A stretch of 64,000 nucleotides of DNA. It comes from Caenimonas soli (lineage in GTDB: Bacteria > Pseudomonadota > Gammaproteobacteria > Burkholderiales > Burkholderiaceae_C). Both the position numbers and the translations under genes were made by a program. Where the stretch lies: NCBI RefSeq assembly GCF_013155545.1, contig NZ_JABJVV010000006.1, positions 248,001 through 312,000 of the forward strand, read 5' to 3'. Positions 45,424-55,146 of the stretch are shown piece after piece. Each line of letters starts with the position of its first letter. Within the stretch, counting starts at the first letter, position 1. The notes under the pieces are model-generated. The model was not told the origin of the DNA, made no database searches, and saw nothing but the letters and a program-made list of their open reading frames with translations.

Positions 45424-46041
45424 TCAGGACCGTTCGAAGACCAGCAACAGGTTGTTGGCGGGCATTGCGTGGCGCTCGCGCAAAACCAGGCCGGCGCGGT
45501 GCGCCGCGCGCGCCACGTCTTCCAGCCGCCGGATGCCCCAGGCCGGATTGCTCGCGCGCAGGCTCCGGTCGAACGACAGGTTGCCCGGCGCCGTGGGCAC
45601 GTCGTCTTCCAGGTAGGGACCGTAGGTGACCAGCACGCCGCCCGGCGCCAGGTGCGCCGCGCTGCCCTGCATCAGCGCAGCACAGGTCGCCCATGGCGCG
45701 ATGTGCAGCATGTTGGCGCAGTAGATGGCGTCGAAGGGCTCGGTAAAAGGCGGGCCTTGTGCGGGCCACTGCGGCGCCATCACGTCGAGCAGCAGGGGCG
45801 GGCGCACATTGGTTAACGCTGCCTGCGCCGCCCAGGCGGCAATCGCGGGGAGCGCGCTCGCATTCGCGTCGGTCGGCTGCCAGGTCCATTCCGGCAGGGC
45901 GGCCGCGAACCAGGCCACATGCTGGCCGGTGCCCGAAGCGATCTCCAGCGCCGTGCCACGGGCAGGCAGCACCCGGCGCAGAACGTCGAGGATGGGCTGC
46001 TTGTTGCGGTCAGCGGCCGGGCTGTGGGGCAGGGTGGGCAT
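45424..46041 (-). CDS. DUF938 family SAM-dependent methyltransferase-like protein
   Basis: This 205-residue protein has the DUF938 opening SPAADRNKQPILDVLRRVLP and motif I ALEIASGTGQHVAWFA (about residues 33-48). DAIYCANMLHIAPW and LVTYGPYLEDDVPTAPGN are very typical of the family. Substrate unknown. Start at 46041 (MPTLPHSPAADRN); an ATG 24 bases upstream is less likely. It is divergent from ylqF with 47 bases between starts. Confidence 0.92.
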   Translation of the reverse strand: MPTLPHSPAADRNKQPILDVLRRVLPARGTALEIASGTGQHVAWFAAALPEWTWQPTDANASALPAIAAWAAQAALTNVRPPLLLDVMAPQWPAQGPPFTEPFDAIYCANMLHIAPWATCAALMQGSAAHLAPGGVLVTYGPYLEDDVPTAPGNLSFDRSLRASNPAWGIRRLEDVARAAHRAGLVLRERHAMPANNLLLVFERS

Positions 46042-46088
46042 GGGATAGTAGAGTAGCAGCCGCATCCCAGAACAGAAAGCACTCGCAG

Positions 46089-47030
46089 ATGGCCATCCAG
46101 TGGTTCCCCGGGCACATGAACCTGACGCGCAAGGCCATAGCCGAGCGCATCAAGGACATCGACGTCGTCATCGAGGTGCTGGACGCGCGCCTGCCCGGCT
46201 CCAGCGCCAATCCGCTGCTGGCCGAAATGACCGGCCACAAGCCGACGTTGAAGATCCTCAACAAGCAGGACGTGGCCGACCCGGAGTGCACGCAGCAGTG
46301 GCTTGCGCATTACAACGCCCAGCCCGACACGCGCGCCGTGGCGCTGCAGGCCAGCGACGCCGCGGCCACGCAGCGCCTGGCGCCTGCCTGCCAAGCGCTC
46401 GCGCCCGGGCGCGGCGGAATGGCCAAGCCGATGCGGGTATTGATCTGCGGTGTGCCCAACGTCGGCAAGTCCACCTTGATCAATACGCTGTCCAACAAGC
46501 GCCATGCCAAGACGGGCGACGAAGCCGGCATCACCAAGCTGGAGCAGCGCATCACGCTGGCCGACGACTTCTACCTGTACGACACGCCGGGCCTGCTGTG
46601 GCCGCGCATCATCGTCGCGAAAAGCGGCTACAACCTGGCCGCCAGCGGGGCCATCGGCCGCAATGCGTATGACGAGGAAGAGGTGGCGCTGGAGCTGCTG
46701 GACTACTTGCGCCGGCACTACGCGGGCCTGGTCGAAGCGCGCTTCAAGCTCAGCGGCGTGGCCGCGATGAAAGACGAGGAAGTGCTGGAGGCCGTCGGAC
46801 GCCAGCGCGGCGCGCTCCTGGGCAAGGGAAAGATCAACACCCAGAAGGCGGCCGAAATCGTCATCACGGAGTTCCGCGCCGCGACCCTGGGGCGCATCAC
46901 GCTGGAGACTCCCGAGGAGTTCGCCCAGTGGCTGGCGGCGGGTCAGCTGCTGGATGCGCAGCGGCTGGCGAAGAAGGAGGCGAGGGCGGGTAAGGGCCGG
47001 AGAACTGCTGCGCCGAATCCGGAGAGGTGA
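46089..47030 (+). CDS. ylqF: Ribosome biogenesis GTPase YlqF/RbgA
   Basis: This 313-residue circularly permuted GTPase has G4 as LNKQDVAD (about residues 57-64) before G1 GVPNVGKSTLIN (about 121-132) and G3 DTPGLLWPR (about 165). The opening IQWFPGHMNLTRKAI and VIEVLDARLPGSSANP fit the family, which acts in late 50S maturation. The start at 46089 matches the conserved MAIQWFPGHM. Its last 88 bases overlap the end of the convergent 1925-residue gene. Confidence 0.95.
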   Translation: MAIQWFPGHMNLTRKAIAERIKDIDVVIEVLDARLPGSSANPLLAEMTGHKPTLKILNKQDVADPECTQQWLAHYNAQPDTRAVALQASDAAATQRLAPACQALAPGRGGMAKPMRVLICGVPNVGKSTLINTLSNKRHAKTGDEAGITKLEQRITLADDFYLYDTPGLLWPRIIVAKSGYNLAASGAIGRNAYDEEEVALELLDYLRRHYAGLVEARFKLSGVAAMKDEEVLEAVGRQRGALLGKGKINTQKAAEIVITEFRAATLGRITLETPEEFAQWLAAGQLLDAQRLAKKEARAGKGRRTAAPNPER

Positions 47031-50000
47031 TGGCGCCTCCCACCCTTGATGCAAAAGTCCTTCGTGTTGCCGGGGTCGGTGGTGGCCTTGTTCTCGCGGT
47101 CGAACCGGACGGAAACCAGCCACCCGGGTTTGGCGGGCGAGACTGAAAGCACTGCGAACCCGTCCCCCGGCGACGGAAACCAGGTAGTCACACTGCAACG
47201 GTAGCGGGCTCCGCCGTGCGAAAACGTGAACTCATCGTTTCCCGCGAAGTCCTCTGCGGTGGCATTCGCAAATGGGTACGGGGCGTACAGCGCCGAGCTG
47301 TGGACCGAGTGGGCGACGGCAACCTTGCGGGAGCCGTCCAGCTTGCTGATTTCGATACGGGACACGCTCGATACATGCTCGTTGCCGGAAAGGAAGACCA
47401 CATCGTCCGACCCGCGCTTGTATACGCCGGCCAGCAAACGATGCAGGGACGCCGGGTAGCCCTCCCACGCATCCGAGCGGATGCACGACGCAATGCTATT
47501 GCCCCGCGCCTCAAGACGACGCGGCAGAACCGGGGACGCGGAGACAAGAAACCGCGGCCCTTTGACTTTCCTGTCTGCAAGCCAGTTGTCCAGGTCCGTG
47601 CTTTGGGGCTCTCCCAGCAGGCTGGCGCTCTCCACGGTGGTTGCAGTGCGGGGAGTGCGCTCGGTTCTCGCATCCGCCCAGAAGAACTCGAATCCGGCCA
47701 TGGGCGTTTGATGCCACAGTTTTGCTGGCACCGACGGATCCGGCTCGCGGTTGCATTGGTTGCGAAGGAATTCCTGGATGCCTGACTTCTTCAAGCATTC
47801 GTTGTCTTGACCCTTTCTTTGATTCGCGCCTGGCGGGTCGGGCTCCCAGTTGTCGTCGAGCTCGTGGTCGTCCAGCCGCATCACGGCCGGCAGCCGGGAG
47901 AAAACCGATCGGGGGCCGCGCGCCCCGAAAAACGCCTCATACGAAAGACGGTGCCGGTCGTCGAGCACTCGCGGATCGAAGAGCCCTGCCGTCGCATCGG
48001 CATAGATCTGGTCACCGGCCAGGACAAGAAACTCGGGCACCTGATCGCCCCGCTCGCCTTCCAGCACTTCGAGCAGGCGCATGTAAGAGGCGTCGCTGGG
48101 CCCGGGGGGTGCGTCTCGTGCCGCGCCAGGCGGTGTCCGGTCGAACAGGCCGCCGGGGTAATGGCAGCTCGCAAGCGCGAATCTTCGCGTGGTCGGCGGT
48201 GGCTTCGACACGCTCGGGCGCGGCGGCGGCCGTACGACGCCCAGGGCGAGGTCGGTGCTATCGGCCTTCCTGAGCGTATGCTCAACCGATCTCACCATGC
48301 CATCGACCAGGGCGCTGGTCGGTATGGAGTCCCCGGAAGCAAAGTTCACTGCCAGTTCGTCAAGCGATCGGCCGCCCGAGCTGGGCGGCGCCGGGGCGAT
48401 GTCGTGCGACTGGTTGTACGTGAGGAGGACCAGGATTCCTTTCGCGGGGGCAGGAGGCGCGTAGCCGGCCAGATCGAAGGTGTAGCGCGTCCTCTCCCTG
48501 CCAGGGGACACCGGCTGGACGGCCCGCCATGCGACGTTTTCGCGGAGATAGTCTGGTGTCGGTACCGCCGGCCCCTTTTCATCGACGGGCACATATCGCC
48601 CGTCGTGTTCCGCGACAGGGATCAGCAGGACCGCGATCGGGTCGTCGCGCCGGCCATAGTCGCCCAGCGAATGGCGCTCCTTGCCGGGTGCGAACGGGTC
48701 CAGGCGAACGCCATAGGCAGGCATATGCGACTCGAATGTGATCCTGATGTCCGACGATTTCGGGGTGGACCTCTCACTGCCCTGATCGAGGAAGGCGTTC
48801 ACCTTGTTGAACATGGCAGCAGCCGGGCTGCCGATCAGCAGATCCTGGTGCCCGGCGTCGCGGTACAACTTGGGCTCGAAAGCATCCAGATCTCCGAAAC
48901 GCGGGTCGCTGTCCTTCAGTACCTTGCCGAAGTGCGTCGGCGTCTCGTCCGAAACCAGCCCGTTTTGTTGCCCGTGCACATGCAGGATCGGGAAGCGGAA
49001 CTTCTCCCGCAGGCTTTCGGGCGTCACGTAATCATTGAAGCCCCGGCAATTGGTGATCGTGCGGTACCTGGCAAAGTGGATCGCCTGTGACACCGTGTCG
49101 ACGTTCATTGGGCCAAAGTGATCGTCGATGTAGTCCAGCACTTTGGGCGGCAGGTTATTGACGTTGAAGTCGCGGCCGTAGAGGGCGTCCATGCGGTGTC
49201 GGGTGCCGACCCACGGCGTGCGCCGCCATGGCGGCCAGAGGGGATTTTCGCGATCGAACTCTTTCTCCGGATAGGGCAGGGAGGCCAGCACCAGGTCGAT
49301 CAACCGATCGACCGTTCCGGGCTTGCGGGAGGGCCGAAATTCATAGTCGTGCAGCGGCAGATAGTGCTTCAGGTACCGCATGGCGTACGCTCTGAATACA
49401 TTCTCGGGCGTGAAGATGACGGCAGGCGCGACCTGCGACATCACTAGGCGCCTGATCCTGTTCGGCAAGTCGCGCCTGAGTTGCAGAAGTTCTTCCTGCT
49501 GCGACTCGGAACCGAGCAGCGCCATGCCGAGCATCGCCGAACCCATGCAATGCGCGAATACGTCGACCTTCTCCGCGCCTGTCAGCGTGCAGACCTGATG
49601 CACAGCCACCGGAATGTCCGCCATGCCGGCCTCTTCGAAGGCCCAAGGCTCCTTGGCGTGCGGCATGCCGGCACTCGTGCGCATGTCAGCGATCCAGACA
49701 TCCCGGCCGTGGTCCCATAACGCTGTGGCGAGGTTGGGCCGTACCGCATGGTGTGCGAATGTCGTGCCGCTGGCGCTGTAGCCATGAATCAGAAGGATAG
49801 GAGCGGCTTCGGATGGCTTCGTCGTGCCACGCGGGTAATGCGTCAACCGCACCTTCACGGGCAGGTTGTTGCGCGGTTTGTCCACTTTAAACTCATGAAC
49901 CACGGGCTTGGGCAGGCCTGGAACACGACCCGGAAGGCGCTGGATATTGCGGGGCTCCGGTATGTCCGGCTGCCTGAAACTCCATGCATGGGTATGGACC

Positions 50001-52720
50001 AGCACGCGAGCCAGATACAAGCCGAGAGAGGCGATGTCGACGAGCGCCTTCGGCTTGTCCTGCTGCTGCACCACCCTGAGCAGCGGAACGCCCTGGCGGG
50101 CAAGATAGCCGGTGTCCAGCGCGAGGACTGCGCCCGCTGTGCGCGCGCGCGGAAAGGTTTTGAGCGTTACCTCCATTAACTGGCGCCATGGATTTGCGCG
50201 CCGGGAGTAGGTCAACCGCTTCTCGCCCCTGATCGCGGCGGTACGGAAGGAGTCCGCCACATCCTCGGGCACGCTCGACCTGAGCACTGCGTCGGTCTTC
50301 AGTTCATACTTGAAAAGACGCACGGCGCCGGCCCGGGAACTCAATTCCCACGAATTCTTCAGGCGCGCCTTCGCGTCCTGGAAAATGCCCAGGTCGCGAG
50401 TCTGCGCCGGACCCTTTCCGGTGAGTTTGTCGATCGTCCACAACACGCTGTCTCGCAGGCCCCGATTGCACAGCCATGCCCACCATGCGCGAAGCTGGCG
50501 CCCGATCGGCGATGACTTTTCGTGACTGAAGACCCTGAGGGTGCCCGTGACCGAAGCGACAAGGAGCGCTTTCTCGTCAGCTGCTTCCGTGTCGTCGGGT
50601 GGGCGAGGCGAGAAGATTCGCAGACGCCCGTTGGCAGGCTGTAGCTTGAGCGTGGCGGCGTCGGTCCCGCAGGTCAGGTCCTTGATCGAAGCCGGGTCGA
50701 AGCGTAACGTCAGTTCGACATGCGAGTCGTGCGGCATCCCTTCGATGGCCACCGGGCCCGAGAGACGTTCGGTCACCTCGATCAGCGTGTCCTGCGCCGG
50801 CTCGACGGGCTGCGGCCTCTTGAAGTAAGGACGATCGCGCAGGGGCTCGCCTGCGCCGACCTCCGTGTAGCCCCAGTCCGCGCGCAGCGCCCCGATGGCT
50901 CGCAATGCAAGGCTCGCGATCGTGAGTGCCGGGTTCATGCCGAGCGATGCCGGGACGATCGAGCCGTCGAGAACGACCAGACCTTCGTGATGCAGCCGCC
51001 CCCCGCTGCGTGAATCATCGAATACCCGGCCACAGTCGTCGACCACGCCGCAAGTCGAGTCGTCGCCCATCGGGCAGCCGCCCAGGGGGTGCACGGTCAG
51101 GAGCGGTCCGGTCTTTCCGTCGAACAGATAGTCGAGTTTTTCCGGCAACAGCCTCCACATCGGGCTGGGCAAGGCCCGGGCGCCAACACCCGAGTCTTGC
51201 AGCAGCGCTTCGAACTTGCGATGCCGTTCCAGCAATGGCGGATAGCTTCTCAATTCGGGCCATCGGATAGTCGCCGCGCCGTCGCCGTTGTCCCATTCGT
51301 CGCTCGAATTGAGTTTCATCACGCCATCGGCGCTGTCGTGGCCAATGATGGCGAAGACCTGCGTGTTGCGTATCGCCTGAGGGTCGACGGCGCAGGCATC
51401 GCGCGTTGCCCAGTCGTGCGGCTGCATGTCGCTTTCGGCCAGCATGTGAATCGCAGCCGTGGTGGTCACGGTCTGTTCGAGCATGGAACGCAAGGGCCCG
51501 GGCACGGCCAGGTCCTGGATCAGCATCTCGTCCGACTTTCGAAGGTCAACCATCCCGGTGATGGTGGGCCCGATCTGGTCGGCGGCCGGAACGGAGCGTG
51601 GATCGATGTCTTCGTCGGCAACGCAGTTCACCGGCGCTTTGCCGCCGTAGGCCGCGACGATGAGGTCTCCGTTTGAAGATACCTGATGGCCCAGCTTGGG
51701 CGACAGGCCGAAGCCCTTGCGCTGGGAACGCATCAGGATCTCCGTGGAGCCGAAGGTTCCGGCCGCAAGGATCACGCGACGGGCGCGAACCAGGGTCGGC
51801 TCCCCGTGCCTGCGTCGCAGCGCCTCGTCCGTGTGGACGACGTGCAGCTGCCAGGCCGGCGCCCCATCCACGCTGGCGAGTTTCTCGACTTTCAGCACCG
51901 TCGCTCCCGAGAACACCTCGGCACCGTGCTGCCTGGCTTCGGCCAGCAGCGTCACGTCGAGCGAGAGCTTGGCGTTGTAATTGCAACCGGTCGCGCAGTT
52001 GCCGCAGCGAATGCAGGCATCGACGTTGATGCCCGCCGCCGTCCGGAACGTCTTGTCTGGCGCGTCCGTCAAAGCGACTGTGACAGGCAGCGGCGTGGCC
52101 GTTCCTGTCGCGGCCAGCTTGCCCAGCGCCGTGTACTTGCGCGGCTCAGGCCCGCTGACCGACTTCATCGTCTGCGTCGCTCCGAGGCGCTGCCTGAGAA
52201 CGGCACCGAGCTGGAACAGATCGACAATCGTCGCGCTTTGATGGAAGGTCTGCGGCCAAGGAGGCGCTGCGAACACCTCCGCATCGGGAAGTTCCATCAC
52301 ACCCGCGTTGATCAAGGACCCGCCGCCGACCCCGTTGGCGACCAGTGCGCACAGGTCGTCGCCGACGCGCACATCGAAGAGTCCCTCGCGCCGCCCGCGC
52401 GGATGGCATGATTCCTTCGTCGAAAAGCGCACATGCCCGGCGAGTTGCGACATCCGCGACGGGAACGATCCGGGCAGGTGTTCGCCGCCACGCTCCAGGA
52501 TGCAGATGCGTTTGGTGCCGCGTGTCCTCGCGAGCTCGGCGGCGGCCACGGAACCACCATAGCCAGTGCCGACGATCACCACGTCGAAGTCGATACTCGT
52601 CGCCGCGCGATCCGCACCGCCGTCCAGCGAGACAATCAGCGTTTCGAATCCCTGCGACAGCCAGCGTGTCGCTCGATCTTCCCCGATGGCCTCACTGGTG
52701 GGCGGTGGCTTCTGACTCAT
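46943..52720 (-). CDS. Giant three-domain protein: GMC oxidoreductase – alpha/beta hydrolase – PhoD-like phosphoesterase
   Basis: One unbroken frame of 1925 residues. Residues ~45-610 form a cholesterol-oxidase-type GMC oxidoreductase: FAD site VVIVGTGYGGSVAA (47-60), Cys cluster CIRCGNCATGC (about 235-245), HPLGGCPMGDD (about 541-551) and SLGMNPALTIASLALRA. Residues ~950-1310 form an alpha/beta hydrolase: ILLIHGYSASGTTF (about 975), nucleophile AHCMGSAML (about 1058) and AGHQDLLIG His (about 1288). Residues ~1510-1880 are PhoD-like: FALASCHYPGG, LAGDQIYADAT (about 1569), RLDDHELDDNW (about 1617) and SGNEHVSS (about 1775), likely metal ligands. No signal peptide. AGGGAG precedes the ATG. Its first 29 bases overlap the kinase gene. 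Substrate unknown. Confidence 0.9.
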   Translation of the reverse strand: MSQKPPPTSEAIGEDRATRWLSQGFETLIVSLDGGADRAATSIDFDVVIVGTGYGGSVAAAELARTRGTKRICILERGGEHLPGSFPSRMSQLAGHVRFSTKESCHPRGRREGLFDVRVGDDLCALVANGVGGGSLINAGVMELPDAEVFAAPPWPQTFHQSATIVDLFQLGAVLRQRLGATQTMKSVSGPEPRKYTALGKLAATGTATPLPVTVALTDAPDKTFRTAAGINVDACIRCGNCATGCNYNAKLSLDVTLLAEARQHGAEVFSGATVLKVEKLASVDGAPAWQLHVVHTDEALRRRHGEPTLVRARRVILAAGTFGSTEILMRSQRKGFGLSPKLGHQVSSNGDLIVAAYGGKAPVNCVADEDIDPRSVPAADQIGPTITGMVDLRKSDEMLIQDLAVPGPLRSMLEQTVTTTAAIHMLAESDMQPHDWATRDACAVDPQAIRNTQVFAIIGHDSADGVMKLNSSDEWDNGDGAATIRWPELRSYPPLLERHRKFEALLQDSGVGARALPSPMWRLLPEKLDYLFDGKTGPLLTVHPLGGCPMGDDSTCGVVDDCGRVFDDSRSGGRLHHEGLVVLDGSIVPASLGMNPALTIASLALRAIGALRADWGYTEVGAGEPLRDRPYFKRPQPVEPAQDTLIEVTERLSGPVAIEGMPHDSHVELTLRFDPASIKDLTCGTDAATLKLQPANGRLRIFSPRPPDDTEAADEKALLVASVTGTLRVFSHEKSSPIGRQLRAWWAWLCNRGLRDSVLWTIDKLTGKGPAQTRDLGIFQDAKARLKNSWELSSRAGAVRLFKYELKTDAVLRSSVPEDVADSFRTAAIRGEKRLTYSRRANPWRQLMEVTLKTFPRARTAGAVLALDTGYLARQGVPLLRVVQQQDKPKALVDIASLGLYLARVLVHTHAWSFRQPDIPEPRNIQRLPGRVPGLPKPVVHEFKVDKPRNNLPVKVRLTHYPRGTTKPSEAAPILLIHGYSASGTTFAHHAVRPNLATALWDHGRDVWIADMRTSAGMPHAKEPWAFEEAGMADIPVAVHQVCTLTGAEKVDVFAHCMGSAMLGMALLGSESQQEELLQLRRDLPNRIRRLVMSQVAPAVIFTPENVFRAYAMRYLKHYLPLHDYEFRPSRKPGTVDRLIDLVLASLPYPEKEFDRENPLWPPWRRTPWVGTRHRMDALYGRDFNVNNLPPKVLDYIDDHFGPMNVDTVSQAIHFARYRTITNCRGFNDYVTPESLREKFRFPILHVHGQQNGLVSDETPTHFGKVLKDSDPRFGDLDAFEPKLYRDAGHQDLLIGSPAAAMFNKVNAFLDQGSERSTPKSSDIRITFESHMPAYGVRLDPFAPGKERHSLGDYGRRDDPIAVLLIPVAEHDGRYVPVDEKGPAVPTPDYLRENVAWRAVQPVSPGRERTRYTFDLAGYAPPAPAKGILVLLTYNQSHDIAPAPPSSGGRSLDELAVNFASGDSIPTSALVDGMVRSVEHTLRKADSTDLALGVVRPPPRPSVSKPPPTTRRFALASCHYPGGLFDRTPPGAARDAPPGPSDASYMRLLEVLEGERGDQVPEFLVLAGDQIYADATAGLFDPRVLDDRHRLSYEAFFGARGPRSVFSRLPAVMRLDDHELDDNWEPDPPGANQRKGQDNECLKKSGIQEFLRNQCNREPDPSVPAKLWHQTPMAGFEFFWADARTERTPRTATTVESASLLGEPQSTDLDNWLADRKVKGPRFLVSASPVLPRRLEARGNSIASCIRSDAWEGYPASLHRLLAGVYKRGSDDVVFLSGNEHVSSVSRIEISKLDGSRKVAVAHSVHSSALYAPYPFANATAEDFAGNDEFTFSHGGARYRCSVTTWFPSPGDGFAVLSVSPAKPGWLVSVRFDRENKATTDPGNTKDFCIKGGRRHHLSGFGAAVLRPLPALASFFASRCASSS

Positions 52721-54491
52721 GGCGCTTGCTCCCTGAACTTATTTCATGAGTAATCGCCCTGTGCAGCGTCTCCGCCGACACCGGCTTGTGCAGCATCGCA
52801 ATGCCGGCCTCGTGGGCATCCCTCAAGCGGTCCGGCGCTGTATCGCCGCTGACGAGGATCGCCGGGAGGGCAGGGCGCGTGGAGCGCAGCTGCCGGATGG
52901 CGGCGATGCCGTTCTCGTCACCCCTGAGCCTCAGATCGACCAGCAGGATGTCGGGCTGCATGGATCGGCACTGCTCGACGGCGTCAGCGATGCAACCCGC
53001 CGATCGCACCTGGCATCCGAACGCCTGCAGCAAGGTCTCCATGCCCCTGCGGACGGCCTCCTCGTCATCCAGCACCAGCACGCGGGTACCTTCGAGAGAG
53101 GGGCTCGAATGCAAGCCGCCGGCCGTGGCCGCCATGCCGGAAAGCGCTGTGTGAGCACGCTCGATGCGGGGCACGGAGACGCTGAAGCGGGTCCCGCGGC
53201 CCGGCGACGACGAGATGTCGATCCGGAGTTCAAGAAGCTCCGCCAACCGGCGCACGATGGAAAGCCCCAGTCCCAGGCCGCGCGATCGATCCCGCTCCGG
53301 ATTGCCGAGTTGGTAGAACTCCTCGAAGATGCGTTGGTGTTCCGTTTCGGGGATGCCTATGCCGGTGTCTTCGACGCTGACGACCCAATGGTCCGCGGCG
53401 GCCTCCGCACGAACCGCGATCTCGCCTCGCGGCGTGTACTTGATGGCGTTTTCCAGCAGGTTTCTGAGGATGCGGGCGAGCAGGACTTCATCCGTCTCGC
53501 ACGAGGCGTCGCGCGGGCATCGCATCGCGAGGACCAGGCCTCTCGCGCTTGCCAGGGGAAGGTATTCATCCTCCAGGCGCGCGAGGAATCCGGACAGCGA
53601 GAAGGTTGTCTTGCGCACCGGCACGACACCGGCATCGAGCTTGGACACGTCGAGCAGCGCGTCGAGTTGCACGCTCAGGGCTTGCAATGCGGTGTCCATG
53701 TGTATCGCGATCTGGCGCGTCGCGTTGTCCAGCGGCTGCATGGTCAAGGCGGCGCTGAACAGCGAGATCGTATGCATAGGCTGGCGCAGGTCGTGGCTCG
53801 CCGACGCCAGAAAGCGTGTCTTGGCGCGATTGGCGGCCTCGGCGTCGTCGAGCGCCGAGCGAAGCTGCTGGTTGAGGACGATCTGTTCCTGCCGAATGTG
53901 AAACGATTCCTTGAGCAGCCGGAACGCGTCCTCGGCGAGCGACAGCAACACCATGCCGAACACAAGGATGAGGGCGCCGGTGGAGTATTCGACCCAGCGG
54001 TGCGGAACGCCCGGTGCCCCAAGGGCCCACATCGCGCTCAACGGCAGGAGCGTCGGTGCGATGAACGCAACGAACGCCGGCCGGTATCCGCCCGTGGTCG
54101 CGACCGCGCCTGCGCAAAGGCCCAGCAGAACGATGGACTGCACCGCACGCTCCGGCGTGTCGAGCGCAACGGCAAAGCCGATCGATGCGCCTTGGACCAA
54201 GCCATTGATACCGCTCAGCAGCACAGCGACACGCAGCTTGTCGCGCGGCGTTAAAGTCGCGTCGGGCAGGCTGCCCAATACCTTCCAGCGAACGGCCAGG
54301 ATGAGCGCAACCGCCGAAAGCCAGAGCCACGGCAGCCAGCCGCCGAGTTGGCTCCAGGCCATTGAAGCCAGCAACAGCGAACACAGGAAGACAGGTACCG
54401 GGACCCGTCTGCCCTGGCGAGCGAACAGCTGTATCAACTCATCGGGCAGGTCGTTGCCGATGCGTTGGGCTGAGGTGTCCTTTTTTTTCAC
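52692..54491 (-). CDS. Membrane hybrid sensor histidine kinase
   Basis: This 599-residue protein has about six N-terminal membrane helices (residues ~30-195), a short coiled coil, then HisKA RFLASASHDLRQPMHTISLF with the phospho-His, an HATPase region (LLENAIKYTPRGEI N box, VEDTGIGIPE, RGLGLGLSIVRRL) and a C-terminal receiver (VLVLDDEEAVRRGME; ILLVDLRLRGDENG with phospho-Asp). The start is GTG at 54491, followed at once by eight A bases; a GAGGA site lies in the regulator gene end. It starts 7 bases after the NarL-type regulator stop and overlaps the giant enzyme gene by 29 bases, so the three form one operon. Confidence 0.94.
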   Translation of the reverse strand: MKKKDTSAQRIGNDLPDELIQLFARQGRRVPVPVFLCSLLLASMAWSQLGGWLPWLWLSAVALILAVRWKVLGSLPDATLTPRDKLRVAVLLSGINGLVQGASIGFAVALDTPERAVQSIVLLGLCAGAVATTGGYRPAFVAFIAPTLLPLSAMWALGAPGVPHRWVEYSTGALILVFGMVLLSLAEDAFRLLKESFHIRQEQIVLNQQLRSALDDAEAANRAKTRFLASASHDLRQPMHTISLFSAALTMQPLDNATRQIAIHMDTALQALSVQLDALLDVSKLDAGVVPVRKTTFSLSGFLARLEDEYLPLASARGLVLAMRCPRDASCETDEVLLARILRNLLENAIKYTPRGEIAVRAEAAADHWVVSVEDTGIGIPETEHQRIFEEFYQLGNPERDRSRGLGLGLSIVRRLAELLELRIDISSSPGRGTRFSVSVPRIERAHTALSGMAATAGGLHSSPSLEGTRVLVLDDEEAVRRGMETLLQAFGCQVRSAGCIADAVEQCRSMQPDILLVDLRLRGDENGIAAIRQLRSTRPALPAILVSGDTAPDRLRDAHEAGIAMLHKPVSAETLHRAITHEISSGSKRHESEATAHQ

Positions 54492-54498
54492 GGCGTCC

Positions 54499-55146
54499 TC
54501 AGCCAGGCACCTTGTCGAACATGTGAAGCTCGTGGACGCGATACATCGCCTGCGCCCGGGAGTTCACGCCCAGTGCCTGATAGATGGCCCCGAGATGGGC
54601 CTTGACCGTGCCCTCGGCGATATCGAGTTCGCGCGCGATGACCTTGTTGGCTTTGCCTTGAAGCAGGCGTTTCAGCACGGCGAGCTGCCGCCCGCTGAAT
54701 TCCGGCTGGGCTCCAGCTTTAGGGGAATTGGCCGGCGATCGTATGTCTCCGCCGGCGGTCAATGCGGCGCGCGGGAGGTAGATGCCGTTGGCCAACACCA
54801 GGCGCAAGGCCTGGATGGTCAGGGAAGCGTCCGACGTCTTGGGGATGTAGCCTGCGGCCCCCTCATCGACCGCGCTGCGAATCAGCACGGGGTCTTCGTC
54901 GGCGGACACGACCACAACCGATGCGGTCTCGTGGGCGGCCTTGACCTGCCGCAATGCGTCCAGTCGACTTGTCCCCGGGAGGTTCATGTCGAGCAGGATC
55001 AGGTCGGGTGCATCCCCTGCCGAAAGGGCGATGGCCTGCGCAACGGTGCCGGCGTCTGATATCCGTACGGCCGGTTCCAGCGCAGTCAGAAGAGTCTTCA
55101 GCCCTTCTCGAAAGAGCGGGTGGTCGTCGACTATGAGGATATGCAT
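54499..55146 (-). CDS. NarL/FixJ-type response regulator
   Basis: This 215-residue protein has a receiver domain (MHILIVDDHPLFREGLKTLL; phospho-Asp in LILLDMNLPG, about residue 55) and a LuxR-type helix-turn-helix (SGRQLAVLKRLLQGKANKVI, AREL-DIAEGTVKAHLGAIYQALG, about 145-205). It is the first gene of the regulator–kinase–giant enzyme operon and the natural partner of the hybrid kinase. Start at 55146 is set by the receiver N-terminus; the in-frame extension to 55206 is not conserved. It likely regulates its own operon or the divergent gene. Confidence 0.94.
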   Translation of the reverse strand: MHILIVDDHPLFREGLKTLLTALEPAVRISDAGTVAQAIALSAGDAPDLILLDMNLPGTSRLDALRQVKAAHETASVVVVSADEDPVLIRSAVDEGAAGYIPKTSDASLTIQALRLVLANGIYLPRAALTAGGDIRSPANSPKAGAQPEFSGRQLAVLKRLLQGKANKVIARELDIAEGTVKAHLGAIYQALGVNSRAQAMYRVHELHMFDKVPG

